A program made the position numbers and the translations under genes. From positions 1 to 41,295 of the IMG/VR virus record IMGVR_UViG_3300030117_002217: a stretch of DNA of 41,295 nucleotides, one strand, 5' to 3'. This DNA comes from a virus. Position 1 is the first letter of the stretch; each line of letters begins with the position of its first letter. Shown one piece after another: positions 33,496-38,877 of this stretch. The notes below the pieces were generated by a model. That model worked only from the letters and a program-made list of their open reading frames with translations. It had not been told where the DNA came from and searched no databases.

Positions 33496-33876
33496 TTACA
33501 ACTCCGAATTAACATTGCAATAATCCTCGCCACTCTCCTTGAAGTGCCGTTGAACTTCCTTACCAAAGCAGTAGTCTGCGTAGTCCTCAACGTCTTGACT
33601 TACTGACTCCAATTTGTAGCCCTCGATATGCTTAGACATATATTTGTGTAACTTCTCATTGTTATAGTAAGGCTCTTCCTTAAAGAACTTTTCTAGAATC
33701 GGTAGCCTATCTCCTAAGTCATTCTCTATACACTCCATTCTGTCCTTGAACGTATCATCGTTGGATATTGTGTAATCTATATGTGTTTCATAACCTCCGA
33801 ACTTTTCTGGAGTATCTGAGGATTGTACGCCAAACCACCATTTACCCTCTACATCTCCATTGTAGAATCTGCCCAT
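33496..33876 (-). CDS. Conserved hypothetical protein (MGRxYNGDxEGK family)
   Basis: 126 aa. The N-terminal MGRFYNGDVEGKWWFGVQSS is a recognisable conserved start shared by hypothetical proteins of large DNA viruses and phages. The C-terminus has QDVEDYADYCFGKEVQRHF. GAGGTGAAC, part of the repeated junction, serves as ribosome site. No known function. Confidence 0.75.
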   Translation of the reverse strand: MGRFYNGDVEGKWWFGVQSSDTPEKFGGYETHIDYTISNDDTFKDRMECIENDLGDRLPILEKFFKEEPYYNNEKLHKYMSKHIEGYKLESVSQDVEDYADYCFGKEVQRHFKESGEDYCNVNSEL

Positions 33877-34040
33877 TAGTTCACCTCACTTCTTCTTTTA
33901 AAGTCAGTCTCATGCCATGTTTCAAGACCCCATGTTTTTGTGTCTACAATCCAATAGCCATCAGCTCTTGATTCAATTAACTCTGCCTCGAATCCATCAT
34001 CAGCTATAACAATATCTCCTGTTTGATAATCTCTGTTCAT
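33876..34040 (-). CDS. 54-aa small beta protein (cassette 2)
   Basis: 54 codons, TAATG overlaps on both ends. Starts YQTGDIVIADDGFEAE, an SH3-like beta start, with a Trp-rich middle (DGYWIVDTKTWGLETW) and ends RRSEVN. Comparable in layout to the 61-aa neighbour (KGDIAILFAYERHGE). Function unknown. Confidence 0.65.
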   Translation of the reverse strand: MNRDYQTGDIVIADDGFEAELIESRADGYWIVDTKTWGLETWHETDFKRRSEVN

Positions 34041-34225
34041 TAGTTCACCTCGCTTTCTTTTACAATCCTATCTTTACTATGCAATGCTAATTCATATTTT
34101 TTTCCACTCCTTGCAAACTTACCCGTAAAACAAGTTTCATCATCTTTGTTTTTAAAAACTCTATCTACAGTAAACTCACCATGTCTCTCATAGGCAAATA
34201 GTATTGCAATATCACCTTTTTTCAT
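34040..34225 (-). CDS. 61-aa small beta protein (cassette 3)
   Basis: 61 aa, ends KESEVN. Starts MKKGDIAILFAYERHGEFTV with VFKNKDDETCFTGKF. A GDI-type beta start like cassette 2, so the two may be diverged duplicates. TAATG coupling to both neighbours. No family assigned. Confidence 0.65.
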   Translation of the reverse strand: MKKGDIAILFAYERHGEFTVDRVFKNKDDETCFTGKFARSGKKYELALHSKDRIVKESEVN

Positions 34226-34401
34226 TACTTGACCTCGCTTTCTATAAAAGCTCTAATTTCTGTATTGTTCCCAACAGTTTCTACCTCAATAACATCTACA
34301 TACCAACCCAATCTATCTTCTTCTTCATAGTCAATTGAAATTTGAGCATTGTTATCTTGTGGACAATTTTTCAAATATTCTATTAATTCTCTTATAGTCA
34401 T
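34225..34401 (-). CDS. 58-aa conserved small protein (cassette 4)
   Basis: 58 codons. MTIRELIEYLKNCPQDNNAQ, then ISIDYEEEDRLGWYVDVIEV, ends IESEVK. The MTIxELIxxL...P.DA pattern is common in small phage proteins without known role. Preceded by promoter C, whose predicted start is about 17 bases upstream, and by the fourth repeated junction. Confidence 0.65.
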   Translation of the reverse strand: MTIRELIEYLKNCPQDNNAQISIDYEEEDRLGWYVDVIEVETVGNNTEIRAFIESEVK

Positions 34402-34425
34402 TAGTTCATCTCGCTTTCTTTATTT

Positions 34426-34455
34426 ATTATACGCTTAAGTTTTATATTAGTTCCA
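34426..34455 (-). promoter_or_regulatory. Early promoter C (TGGAAC-N18-TATAAT)
   Basis: TGGAAC (34450-34455) and TATAAT (34426-34431), spaced by 18 bases on the minus strand, overlap the end of the 34447-34776 gene and precede the gene starting at 34401. Confidence 0.65.
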
Positions 34456-34776
34456 AGAATATTCATATTTATCTAATATTCTCTCGGGAAATATCTCCCC
34501 CTCGTTGTCAATCGCATCCTCCCACCAACTCATTCCCTCAAACTTCAATCTGAACATCGTAAACTTCTGAATGTCCTTGCCGTGTACATAGAAGAGTACA
34601 TCCTTGCGTCCACCTTCTCCTCCATTACCTGCCAATGTTTCAAACTCTGTTGCATATTTCACAGTAAAGCCTTCATCGTGAAAGAACCTTTCAAAGTCCT
34701 CTATGTTCTCTTCTCCAACTATGGTCCCTCTCCAAATTACTAACTGCTTGTAGTCTTTGTCTGTTGTGTCGTTCAT
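34447..34776 (-). CDS. Conserved hypothetical phage protein
   Basis: 109 aa, starting after AAGAAAGGGATAAG. QLVIWRGTIVGEENIEDFER, then VKYATEFETLAGNGGEGGRK, DVLFYVHGKDIQKF and SWWEDAIDNE. A family of unknown function seen in several phages has this layout (W.G..VG...F..F, DVLFYVH). No catalytic motif recognised. Confidence 0.72.
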   Translation of the reverse strand: MNDTTDKDYKQLVIWRGTIVGEENIEDFERFFHDEGFTVKYATEFETLAGNGGEGGRKDVLFYVHGKDIQKFTMFRLKFEGMSWWEDAIDNEGEIFPERILDKYEYSWN

Positions 34777-34790
34777 CTTATCCCTTTCTT

Positions 34791-35033
34791 TTATTTTATG
34801 GTGTTTAATTCTTTTTCCCAGAAAGAATCTTGTTCTATTTTTTTGATTGGATGTCCGTAAAAATGTGAGTCGAAATATTCCCCTAGTTCATACATATTCC
34901 AATCTTTTTTAGTACGCATCCAGCTTTGCAATAATGTTTCGATAAATTTTTGTCGCTCTTCATCGTCCATTTCATAAGCTACAAATCTAGATAGCACATA
35001 CATAAACCAATCTTTACTTATTTTTGTGTTCAT
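34791..35033 (-). CDS. Hypothetical protein after structured RNA
   Basis: 80 aa with AAGGAAAAAAG before the ATG. Trp/Tyr-rich acidic helical protein (DWFMYVLSRFVAYEMDDEER). It is the first gene after the 187-nt RNA candidate; if transcribed from promoter B its mRNA would carry that RNA as a 5' leader. Confidence 0.68.
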   Translation of the reverse strand: MNTKISKDWFMYVLSRFVAYEMDDEERQKFIETLLQSWMRTKKDWNMYELGEYFDSHFYGHPIKKIEQDSFWEKELNTIK

Positions 35034-35068
35034 CTTTTTTCCTTTGTTTTTGTTTTACAAATCTTCTA

Positions 35069-35255
35069 GGACGGGCAAAGATTGAATCGATTAAACCATT
35101 TCCTGTTCATCGTTCCCTTACGGGCAATCATCTTTCACGGGCTTAAGTTTAATGAGCGTCCCCCCTTCTTAGGTTCTTCCCACAGATAGTAAACTCTATC
35201 TTCACTCGTGTTGTACCGAATCGACCCAGTAGGCTGTCGGTATCACACCCGTCCC
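35069..35255 (-). ncRNA. Multi-helix structured RNA candidate with possible pseudoknot
   Basis: P1: 7 bp (35069-35075 with 35248-35254). P2: 35209-35211/35245-35247 plus 35214-35219/35237-35242 with a symmetric 2x2 loop. P3: 35154-35158/35203-35207. P3a: 35184-35189/35196-35201. P4: 35090-35096/35147-35153. P5: CCC/GGG closing a GUAA tetraloop in minus RNA (35115-35124). A further helix 35077-35084 with 35125-35135 interleaves with P4 as a pseudoknot. P3 has a U-G pair only in minus RNA. No credible ORF. Promoter B ends about 22 bases upstream. Family unknown to me; RNase P, tmRNA and tRNA do not fit. Confidence 0.62.
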
Positions 35256-35276
35256 AATTTTTAAATATCTTTTTCT

Positions 35277-35306
35277 TTTATACGCATCAATTGTTAATTA
35301 GTTCCC
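35277..35306 (-). promoter_or_regulatory. Early promoter B (GGGAAC-N18-TATAAA)
   Basis: GGGAAC (35301-35306) and TATAAA (35277-35282), 18 bases apart. Predicted transcription start near 35270, about 15 bases before the structured RNA at 35255-35069. Shares a TAACAATT block in the spacer with promoter A. Confidence 0.68.
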
Positions 35307-35308
35307 AA

Positions 35309-35488
35309 TTATTTTATTATTTTATATTCTGATTTATTTAATAGAATATCTCCACAAAATACCAAGCCCTTCTTTTTGTAATCTGGTTGGTTGTCAGCAA
35401 TCACTGCATTGTACACTTTATTTTTATCTAGTTTAATCACGGGGTAAGTCCCTAGTAATTTGTAATTTTCTTTTGGTTGTATTTTCAT
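35309..35488 (-). CDS. 59-aa hypothetical protein
   Basis: 59 codons. IQPKENYKLLGTYPVIKLDK, then VYNAVIADNQPDYKKKGLVF and a beta C-terminus (CGDILLNKSEYKII). Small beta-rich (possibly SH3-like) protein with an AAGAAAGAT sequence about 10 bases upstream. Function unknown. Confidence 0.6.
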   Translation of the reverse strand: MKIQPKENYKLLGTYPVIKLDKNKVYNAVIADNQPDYKKKGLVFCGDILLNKSEYKIIK

Positions 35489-35533
35489 AGTTCATCTTTC
35501 TTTCTGTAGTTTATTTTTATTTCACAATCTTTA

Positions 35534-35881
35534 TTATATTTCCTTCTCTAGTTCCAAGACCATCATCGCCATAAAATCCCAGTAGTTTTCTATAATACGC
35601 TCTTCTTGTCTTTCTGTTAGTTCATTGTCCACTGAGCCCATATCTTTAGCAAGCTGTAATATATCCTGATTGTAGAATGGAATATTGATTGCTAAACCCG
35701 ATAGCCACTCTGAAATAGCTTTCTGCCTCCCTAATCTCTCTACAAGGTGTCCGTATTCTGAGTCAATCCTATTTGATAAGTGCTTTATTTTCTGCTCTCT
35801 GTTCATCCCGTCAACATCATTTAAGGAACCTAAGATTAAGTTCTTGTAGTTCTTTTTATATTTAGTGTGATGTAATTTCAT
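35534..35881 (-). CDS. Conserved hypothetical phage protein
   Basis: 115 aa. AGGAAATAAA before the ATG. Contains LGRQKAISEWLSGLAINIPF, YNQDILQLAKDMGS and ENYWDFMAMMVLELE, a pattern of a common unannotated phage protein. Promoter A lies 22 bases upstream. Confidence 0.72.
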   Translation of the reverse strand: MKLHHTKYKKNYKNLILGSLNDVDGMNREQKIKHLSNRIDSEYGHLVERLGRQKAISEWLSGLAINIPFYNQDILQLAKDMGSVDNELTERQEERIIENYWDFMAMMVLELEKEI

Positions 35882-35902
35882 TTTATTTCCTCTCGTTTTT
35901 AT

Positions 35903-35932
35903 TTTATACGTTTTAATTGTTAATAAGTTCCA
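35903..35932 (-). promoter_or_regulatory. Early promoter A (TGGAAC-N18-TATAAA)
   Basis: TGGAAC (35927-35932) and TATAAA (35903-35908), 18 bases apart, upstream of the 35881 start. Immediately upstream, the 20-base run ATAAATAAAATAATTTGTTT (plus strand, 35939-35958) recurs at 36519-36538 beside promoter D. Confidence 0.7.
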
Positions 35933-36122
35933 TCCAAGATAAATAAAATAATTTGTTTATTTTTTTATTGCAATTATTACATTGTGTGTCCTCGTCTATT
36001 TCGTGGCACCCATTCCATCCTTCGTAGTTGTCGCCACTTTTTACCTCGTGGCAGTAATCTGAACAATAATAATTAGCATCAATTATATCATTGTTTTTAT
36101 CTGTTATGTATTCTATATGCAT
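35913..36122 (-). CDS. Cys/His-rich zinc-binding protein
   Basis: 69 aa. C20, C24-H25, C39-H40, C48, C51 (YCSDYCHE, GWNGCHE, CNNC) form two likely metal sites. Its 3' end overlaps promoter A. A small early zinc protein of unknown target. Confidence 0.7.
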   Translation of the reverse strand: MHIEYITDKNNDIIDANYYCSDYCHEVKSGDNYEGWNGCHEIDEDTQCNNCNKKINKLFYLSWMELINN

Positions 36123-36160
36123 TGTATAACCTCTTTTGTATTATGTAATCTAAATTTATA

Positions 36161-36190
36161 GGGGGCTAAGGAAAGGAAACCCTAACCCCC
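36161..36190 (-). terminator. G5/C5 hairpin after 36197-36460 gene
   Basis: An 11-position stem (36161-36171 with 36180-36190) with two mismatches closes an 8-nt loop, seven bases past the stop of the minus gene at 36197. No long U tract. Terminator or attenuator. Confidence 0.5.
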
Positions 36191-36196
36191 TTACCC

Positions 36197-36460
36197 TTAT
36201 AAAAATAAATTCTTATCTATTCTTGTAGTGTAAAATCTATTGAAGTTTAGAGCGTTTAAGACTCTAATTGATTTACCCTTGTTAGTTTCTATTATCACAC
36301 TATAGCCCATGCTTTCTTTAAATATATTAAATATTGTTTTACCTGCTTGTTTGTTTGCATCTCTAAGAGCTTTTAACATTTTCTGGAGTTCTCTTTTTGG
36401 TAGCATTCGCACGTTCATATTTTTGGAATCAGTAAATTTTATTTTATTTAATTGTTTCAT
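36197..36460 (-). CDS. Hypothetical basic protein
   Basis: 87 aa from the ATG at 36460, chosen because AAAGG lies about 9 bases upstream and because the frame above it crosses promoter D. Basic, with RELQKMLKALRDANKQAGKT (helical) and YSVIIETNKGKSIRVL (strand). No family recognised. Confidence 0.65.
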   Translation of the reverse strand: MKQLNKIKFTDSKNMNVRMLPKRELQKMLKALRDANKQAGKTIFNIFKESMGYSVIIETNKGKSIRVLNALNFNRFYTTRIDKNLFL

Positions 36461-36486
36461 ATTGTAACCTTTTATTTTATTTGTAT

Positions 36487-36516
36487 TGTATACAAGAGAT
36501 ATAAAAAAAAGTTCCA
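36487..36516 (-). promoter_or_regulatory. Early promoter D (TGGAAC-N18-TATACA)
   Basis: TGGAAC (36511-36516) and TATACA (36487-36492), 18 bases apart, upstream of the 36460 start. Confidence 0.65.
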
Positions 36517-36570
36517 AAATAAATAAAATAATTTGTTTGTCGGGGGGAAGTTCGGGTATCTTATTTCTGC

Positions 36571-36641
36571 TAATATTAATATATTATAATATTAATACTA
36601 ATATATATAATATAAATAAAAGATATAATATTAATATATTA
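36571..36641. repeat. AT-rich dyad block with repeated 16-mer
   Basis: The 16-mer TAATATTAATATATTA occurs at 36571-36586 and 36626-36641 and again at 38550-38565. The block (36565-36650) is almost pure A/T with many short palindromes, bounded by CGGGGGG and GCCCCC. No gene between 36461 and 36834. Candidate DNA-unwinding element. Confidence 0.7.
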
Positions 36642-36675
36642 CCTATTGCCCCCTATATTGTACAATCTGCCTAGC

Positions 36676-36804
36676 TACGTGAATTATATTAATAAAATAG
36701 TAGTTACGTGAATATTCTATAATAAAAATAGATTTTACAATGCATTTAGTCTTTACGTGAATTTTTTATTTTAAAATATTTTTCTGTTTACTAATTACGT
36801 GAAT
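36676..36804 (+). repeat. Iteron-like array, four copies of TACGTGAAT
   Basis: Exact TACGTGAAT at 36676, 36705, 36754 and 36796, same orientation, starts 29, 49 and 42 bases apart, in a non-coding gap next to the AT-rich block. A partial inverse copy (CGTGAATATTC on the minus strand) is at 38124-38134. Candidate initiator-binding sites of an origin. Confidence 0.7.
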
Positions 36805-36834
36805 GGATTATATAAAATATTTAAAAAAGAAAAA

Positions 36835-36852
36835 CCCCCGATTTCTCGGGGG
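36835..36852 (-). terminator. Intrinsic terminator
   Basis: CCCCCGA/TCGGGGG 7-bp stem with a 4-nt loop; on the minus strand it is followed by TTTTTCTTTTTT. Located 11 bases past the stop of the 36863 gene, the cleanest rho-independent terminator in the window. Confidence 0.85.
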
Positions 36853-36862
36853 CTGTCCTTAT

Positions 36863-37066
36863 CTAGTCTTGAGTCTGATATTCATAACTTTCTTCTAGCA
36901 TCTTAAATATCAGTTCTCTAAGATTTGCATTTTTTATCCAGTTCATCCTGTGAAACTTACCATTTTTAGTCATTTCAACTATTTTTATGGTATTGGTTAC
37001 AGAAGACATAACATACTCTATAATATAGACTTCATTGTCCATTTCGATAGTTTGTGTAAGGGTCAT
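36863..37066 (-). CDS. Hypothetical small protein
   Basis: 67 aa from the ATG at 37066 (GAAGAGAATAAA upstream); the frame upstream overlaps the DUF932 gene and is not favoured. EMDNEVYIIEYVMSSVTNTI and KFHRMNWIKNANLRELIFKM. Unknown role; lies downstream of the DUF932-like gene in the same transcript. Confidence 0.65.
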   Translation of the reverse strand: MTLTQTIEMDNEVYIIEYVMSSVTNTIKIVEMTKNGKFHRMNWIKNANLRELIFKMLEESYEYQTQD

Positions 37067-37083
37067 TTTATTCTCTTCTTTCT

Positions 37084-37101
37084 GGGGGGCTTGCGCCCCC
37101 C
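37084..37101 (-). promoter_or_regulatory. G6/C6 hairpin between DUF932 gene and 67-aa gene
   Basis: GGGGGGC/GCCCCCC 7-bp stem with TTGC loop, 15 bases after the DUF932 stop. No U tract, so it is more likely an mRNA-processing or stabilising structure than a full stop. Confidence 0.55.
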
Positions 37102-37115
37102 GTAGTTTGGTTATA

Positions 37116-38081
37116 TTATGAAACGTAGGCTTTTTCTCCAAAGTCAAGCATACCATCCACAAAGTGAGCATTATTGTCAAATACAGCCTTGGTTATCTTA
37201 TCCTTATGCCATAAGGTATTAGTACCCGCTTGCATAAGGTCCCATAGGCGTCCATCCTTGTATTCAGGCTTATTGTGAAACTTGTCTAAGATTTCACCAT
37301 AACGCAAGGCTGGTAGCTTATTGATATGGTTTTTCCTGATGTCTGTCAGAGCTTCCATAGTCAAAGGAGCTTGTAGCTTACCGCAAGCATTTGCAAAGCT
37401 GTCCAGTCTTCTGATAAGACCCTCACCCCTAAGAGTGGCGGTAGCTGTCAGAATCTCTTGTTGCCAGTCAACATTGGACATAGTGTGAGCAAATGATTTG
37501 CCAATACCGTGCCTAGCTGACAGCATACCATTCTTGCAGACTTGAATCATAAAGTCAATACGCCAGCCAGCTGGTGAGCTTTGGTCATAGCTGTTAATCT
37601 CAGTAAATATCAAGTATGCAACATCACCATTATTGAGCTCTCGTTGAATAGATTGAGTTCTAAAGACATTCTTGTATCGTTTACCGTCAAAAAATATCCT
37701 GTCATGTTCCCAGTCTAAACCAGATTCATCTCTAATAATATTACATTTGTCATTAATAGCTTGATTCTTGATTAACAAATATTTAGGACTAACAATGCCA
37801 GCCTCTAAATATTGTCCAGTATCTCTTTTAACTCTCACGTTACGGGCACCACTTTGAAAGCCGTCCGCATTCTCTAAAGGTAGGACATCAATCTCACAAA
37901 ATGGGTCAAATGTACCGCCGTTAACATTTTGTGGAATATCAACAGAATCTAAAACAACAGCCTCATTTGTAATATTTGCTGGTTTTACGATTGGTTGAAC
38001 TGGTATAATACCGTTAGATTGTGAAATACCGTTAGATTGTGCACCGTTCATCATTTGTGCGTATTCATCATATTGGTTCAT
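37116..38081 (-). CDS. DUF932-like protein
   Basis: 321 aa. LEAGIVSPKYLLIKNQAIND, RIDFMIQVCKNGMLSARHG and GKLQAPLTMEALTDIRKNHI follow the order of DUF932 proteins carried by phages and plasmids (function unknown, often near replication genes). Strong AAAGGAGG six bases before the ATG, after a structured leader. The first gene of the minus arm, so probably an early protein. It lies between the two AT-rich blocks, which makes it a possible origin-binding or replication protein; that is inference only. Confidence 0.72.
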   Translation of the reverse strand: MNQYDEYAQMMNGAQSNGISQSNGIIPVQPIVKPANITNEAVVLDSVDIPQNVNGGTFDPFCEIDVLPLENADGFQSGARNVRVKRDTGQYLEAGIVSPKYLLIKNQAINDKCNIIRDESGLDWEHDRIFFDGKRYKNVFRTQSIQRELNNGDVAYLIFTEINSYDQSSPAGWRIDFMIQVCKNGMLSARHGIGKSFAHTMSNVDWQQEILTATATLRGEGLIRRLDSFANACGKLQAPLTMEALTDIRKNHINKLPALRYGEILDKFHNKPEYKDGRLWDLMQAGTNTLWHKDKITKAVFDNNAHFVDGMLDFGEKAYVS

Positions 38082-38132
38082 TTTGAACCTCCTTTATTGA
38101 TTGTTAAGGGAAAGTGATTGAGAGAATATTCA

Positions 38133-38213
38133 CGGGTTGCATTCGAGAGACTTAGACCCGCTAACGCCCTCCACACGCTGACAGGCAATGGTGTGGTAGA
38201 TTCACCGAGGGCG
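38133..38213 (-). promoter_or_regulatory. Structured 5' leader of DUF932-like gene
   Basis: Outer stem CGCCCTC/GAGGGCG (38165-38171, 38207-38213), coaxial inner CACAC/GTGTG (38172-38176, 3891-38195 region, i.e. 38191-38195), and a separate CGGGT/ACCCG hairpin (38133-38137, 38156-38160). It lies between promoter G (start about 38233) and the ATG at 38081. Might be a ligand or protein sensing leader. No known riboswitch recognised. Confidence 0.55.
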
Positions 38214-38239
38214 AGAAAAACATTTTCAAAGAACTGTAC

Positions 38240-38269
38240 TGTATATGATTGACGGGCTAAAAGGTTCCA
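38240..38269 (-). promoter_or_regulatory. Early promoter G (TGGAAC-N18-TATACA)
   Basis: TGGAAC (38264-38269) and TATACA (38240-38245), 18 bases apart. Predicted start near 38233; leader hairpins begin about 20 bases later. Confidence 0.65.
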
Positions 38270-38592
38270 TCTTTTTTAAACTTTTTTTCTAGCTACGTTT
38301 ATATTGTGAAATATTCAACCTAGTATGAAATGGGTCCAGATTTCTCAACCTAACTTTTTTTCAACGGAAAGGGAACGGGGGGTGCCGTGTGCATAAAAAA
38401 AGAAAGACACACATAGTAAAATATTTTTTTTGGATTTTTTTTGAGATTTAGGTTGGATTGCCTGCGGCGGTAAAATGCGGTAATATATTAAAATATTATA
38501 ATATTAACTATCTATCTAATATTAATAATATTATTTAATATTAATAATATAATATTAATATATTAATATATTATTGTTCCTCTCAACCAACA

Positions 38593-38628
38593 GTTGAAAT
38601 TTATAGTAAAAACACTATACCTGTCAAC
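38593..38628. promoter_or_regulatory. Symmetric 36-bp dyad, putative operator
   Basis: GTTGA-N4-TATAGT-N6-ACTATA-N4-TCAAC, exactly symmetric about 38610/38611, with 22 of 36 bases in paired arms. It lies 15 bases before the first possible start of the plus-strand (late) block. The sequence is AT-rich, so it looks like a dimeric-repressor or activator site rather than a terminator. Confidence 0.6.
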
Positions 38629-38643
38629 ACTTATTTTAATTAC

Positions 38644-38877
38644 TTGTTGAATACTATATTCTATGATTATATTACCGCCATGGAATTAGAACCTCGTATA
38701 GAAGTACTTGATTTAGGACCTGCGATAGATTATTTAAAGAGTCTATCAAAGAAGTTCATTGATACTGGTGACCACCAATACATGATGGAAATATTAATGG
38801 TCATAGATGAAATGGATACCCCGGTATTAATAGACTTTGTTGCTGGTCCTAACCCTGAGATTGAAGCTAAGGCATAA
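38644..38877 (+). CDS. Hypothetical protein before terS
   Basis: 77 aa from a TTG at 38644, or 65 aa from the ATG at 38680; neither has a strong ribosome site. Acidic protein with PRIEVLDLGPAIDYLKSLSK and MMEILMVIDEMDTPVLIDFV. TAATG-coupled to terS. Possibly a regulator or packaging accessory; unknown. Confidence 0.65.
   Translation: MLNTIFYDYITAMELEPRIEVLDLGPAIDYLKSLSKKFIDTGDHQYMMEILMVIDEMDTPVLIDFVAGPNPEIEAKA

Larger units (their letters stand above)
33874..34418 (-). repeat. Four repeated gene-junction sequences (GAGGTGAACTAATG type)
   Basis: Four nearly identical minus-strand junctions, at 33874-33893, 34038-34057, 34223-34242 and 34399-34418, of consensus GAAAGCGAGGTGAACTAATG with 1-3 changes. 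Each contains the last codons of one gene (Ser-Glu-Val-Asn/Lys), its stop, the ribosome site and the next start. The fourth, before 34401, continues 10 codons as a broken reading frame, looking like the remnant of a lost member. Suggests tandem duplication or cassette exchange. Confidence 0.75.
38082..38643. other. Divergent intergenic region (562 bp), AT-rich, no gene
   Basis: Separates the two transcription arms. From left: DUF932 ribosome site, leader hairpins (38133-38213), promoter G (38240-38269), CAACCTA at 38316-38322 and 38346-38352 with an inverse copy at 38459-38465, a CGGGGGG/GTG-rich spot near 38370-38390, an A/T block with 16-mer copy at 38550-38565, and the dyad at 38593-38628. 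A further GGAAC-N18-TAATAT minus-strand match at 38552-38581 is in AT-rich DNA and unsure. Confidence 0.75.

Noticed and set aside
33030-33590. 186-aa version of the ART-like gene
   Set aside because: The extra 51 codons cross promoter H and a hairpin, while a strong ribosome site precedes the internal ATG at 33437.
36486-36674. 62-aa plus-strand frame in the AT-rich gap
   Set aside because: Pure Ile/Asn/Tyr run from A/T repeats, overlapping promoter D and the origin candidate.
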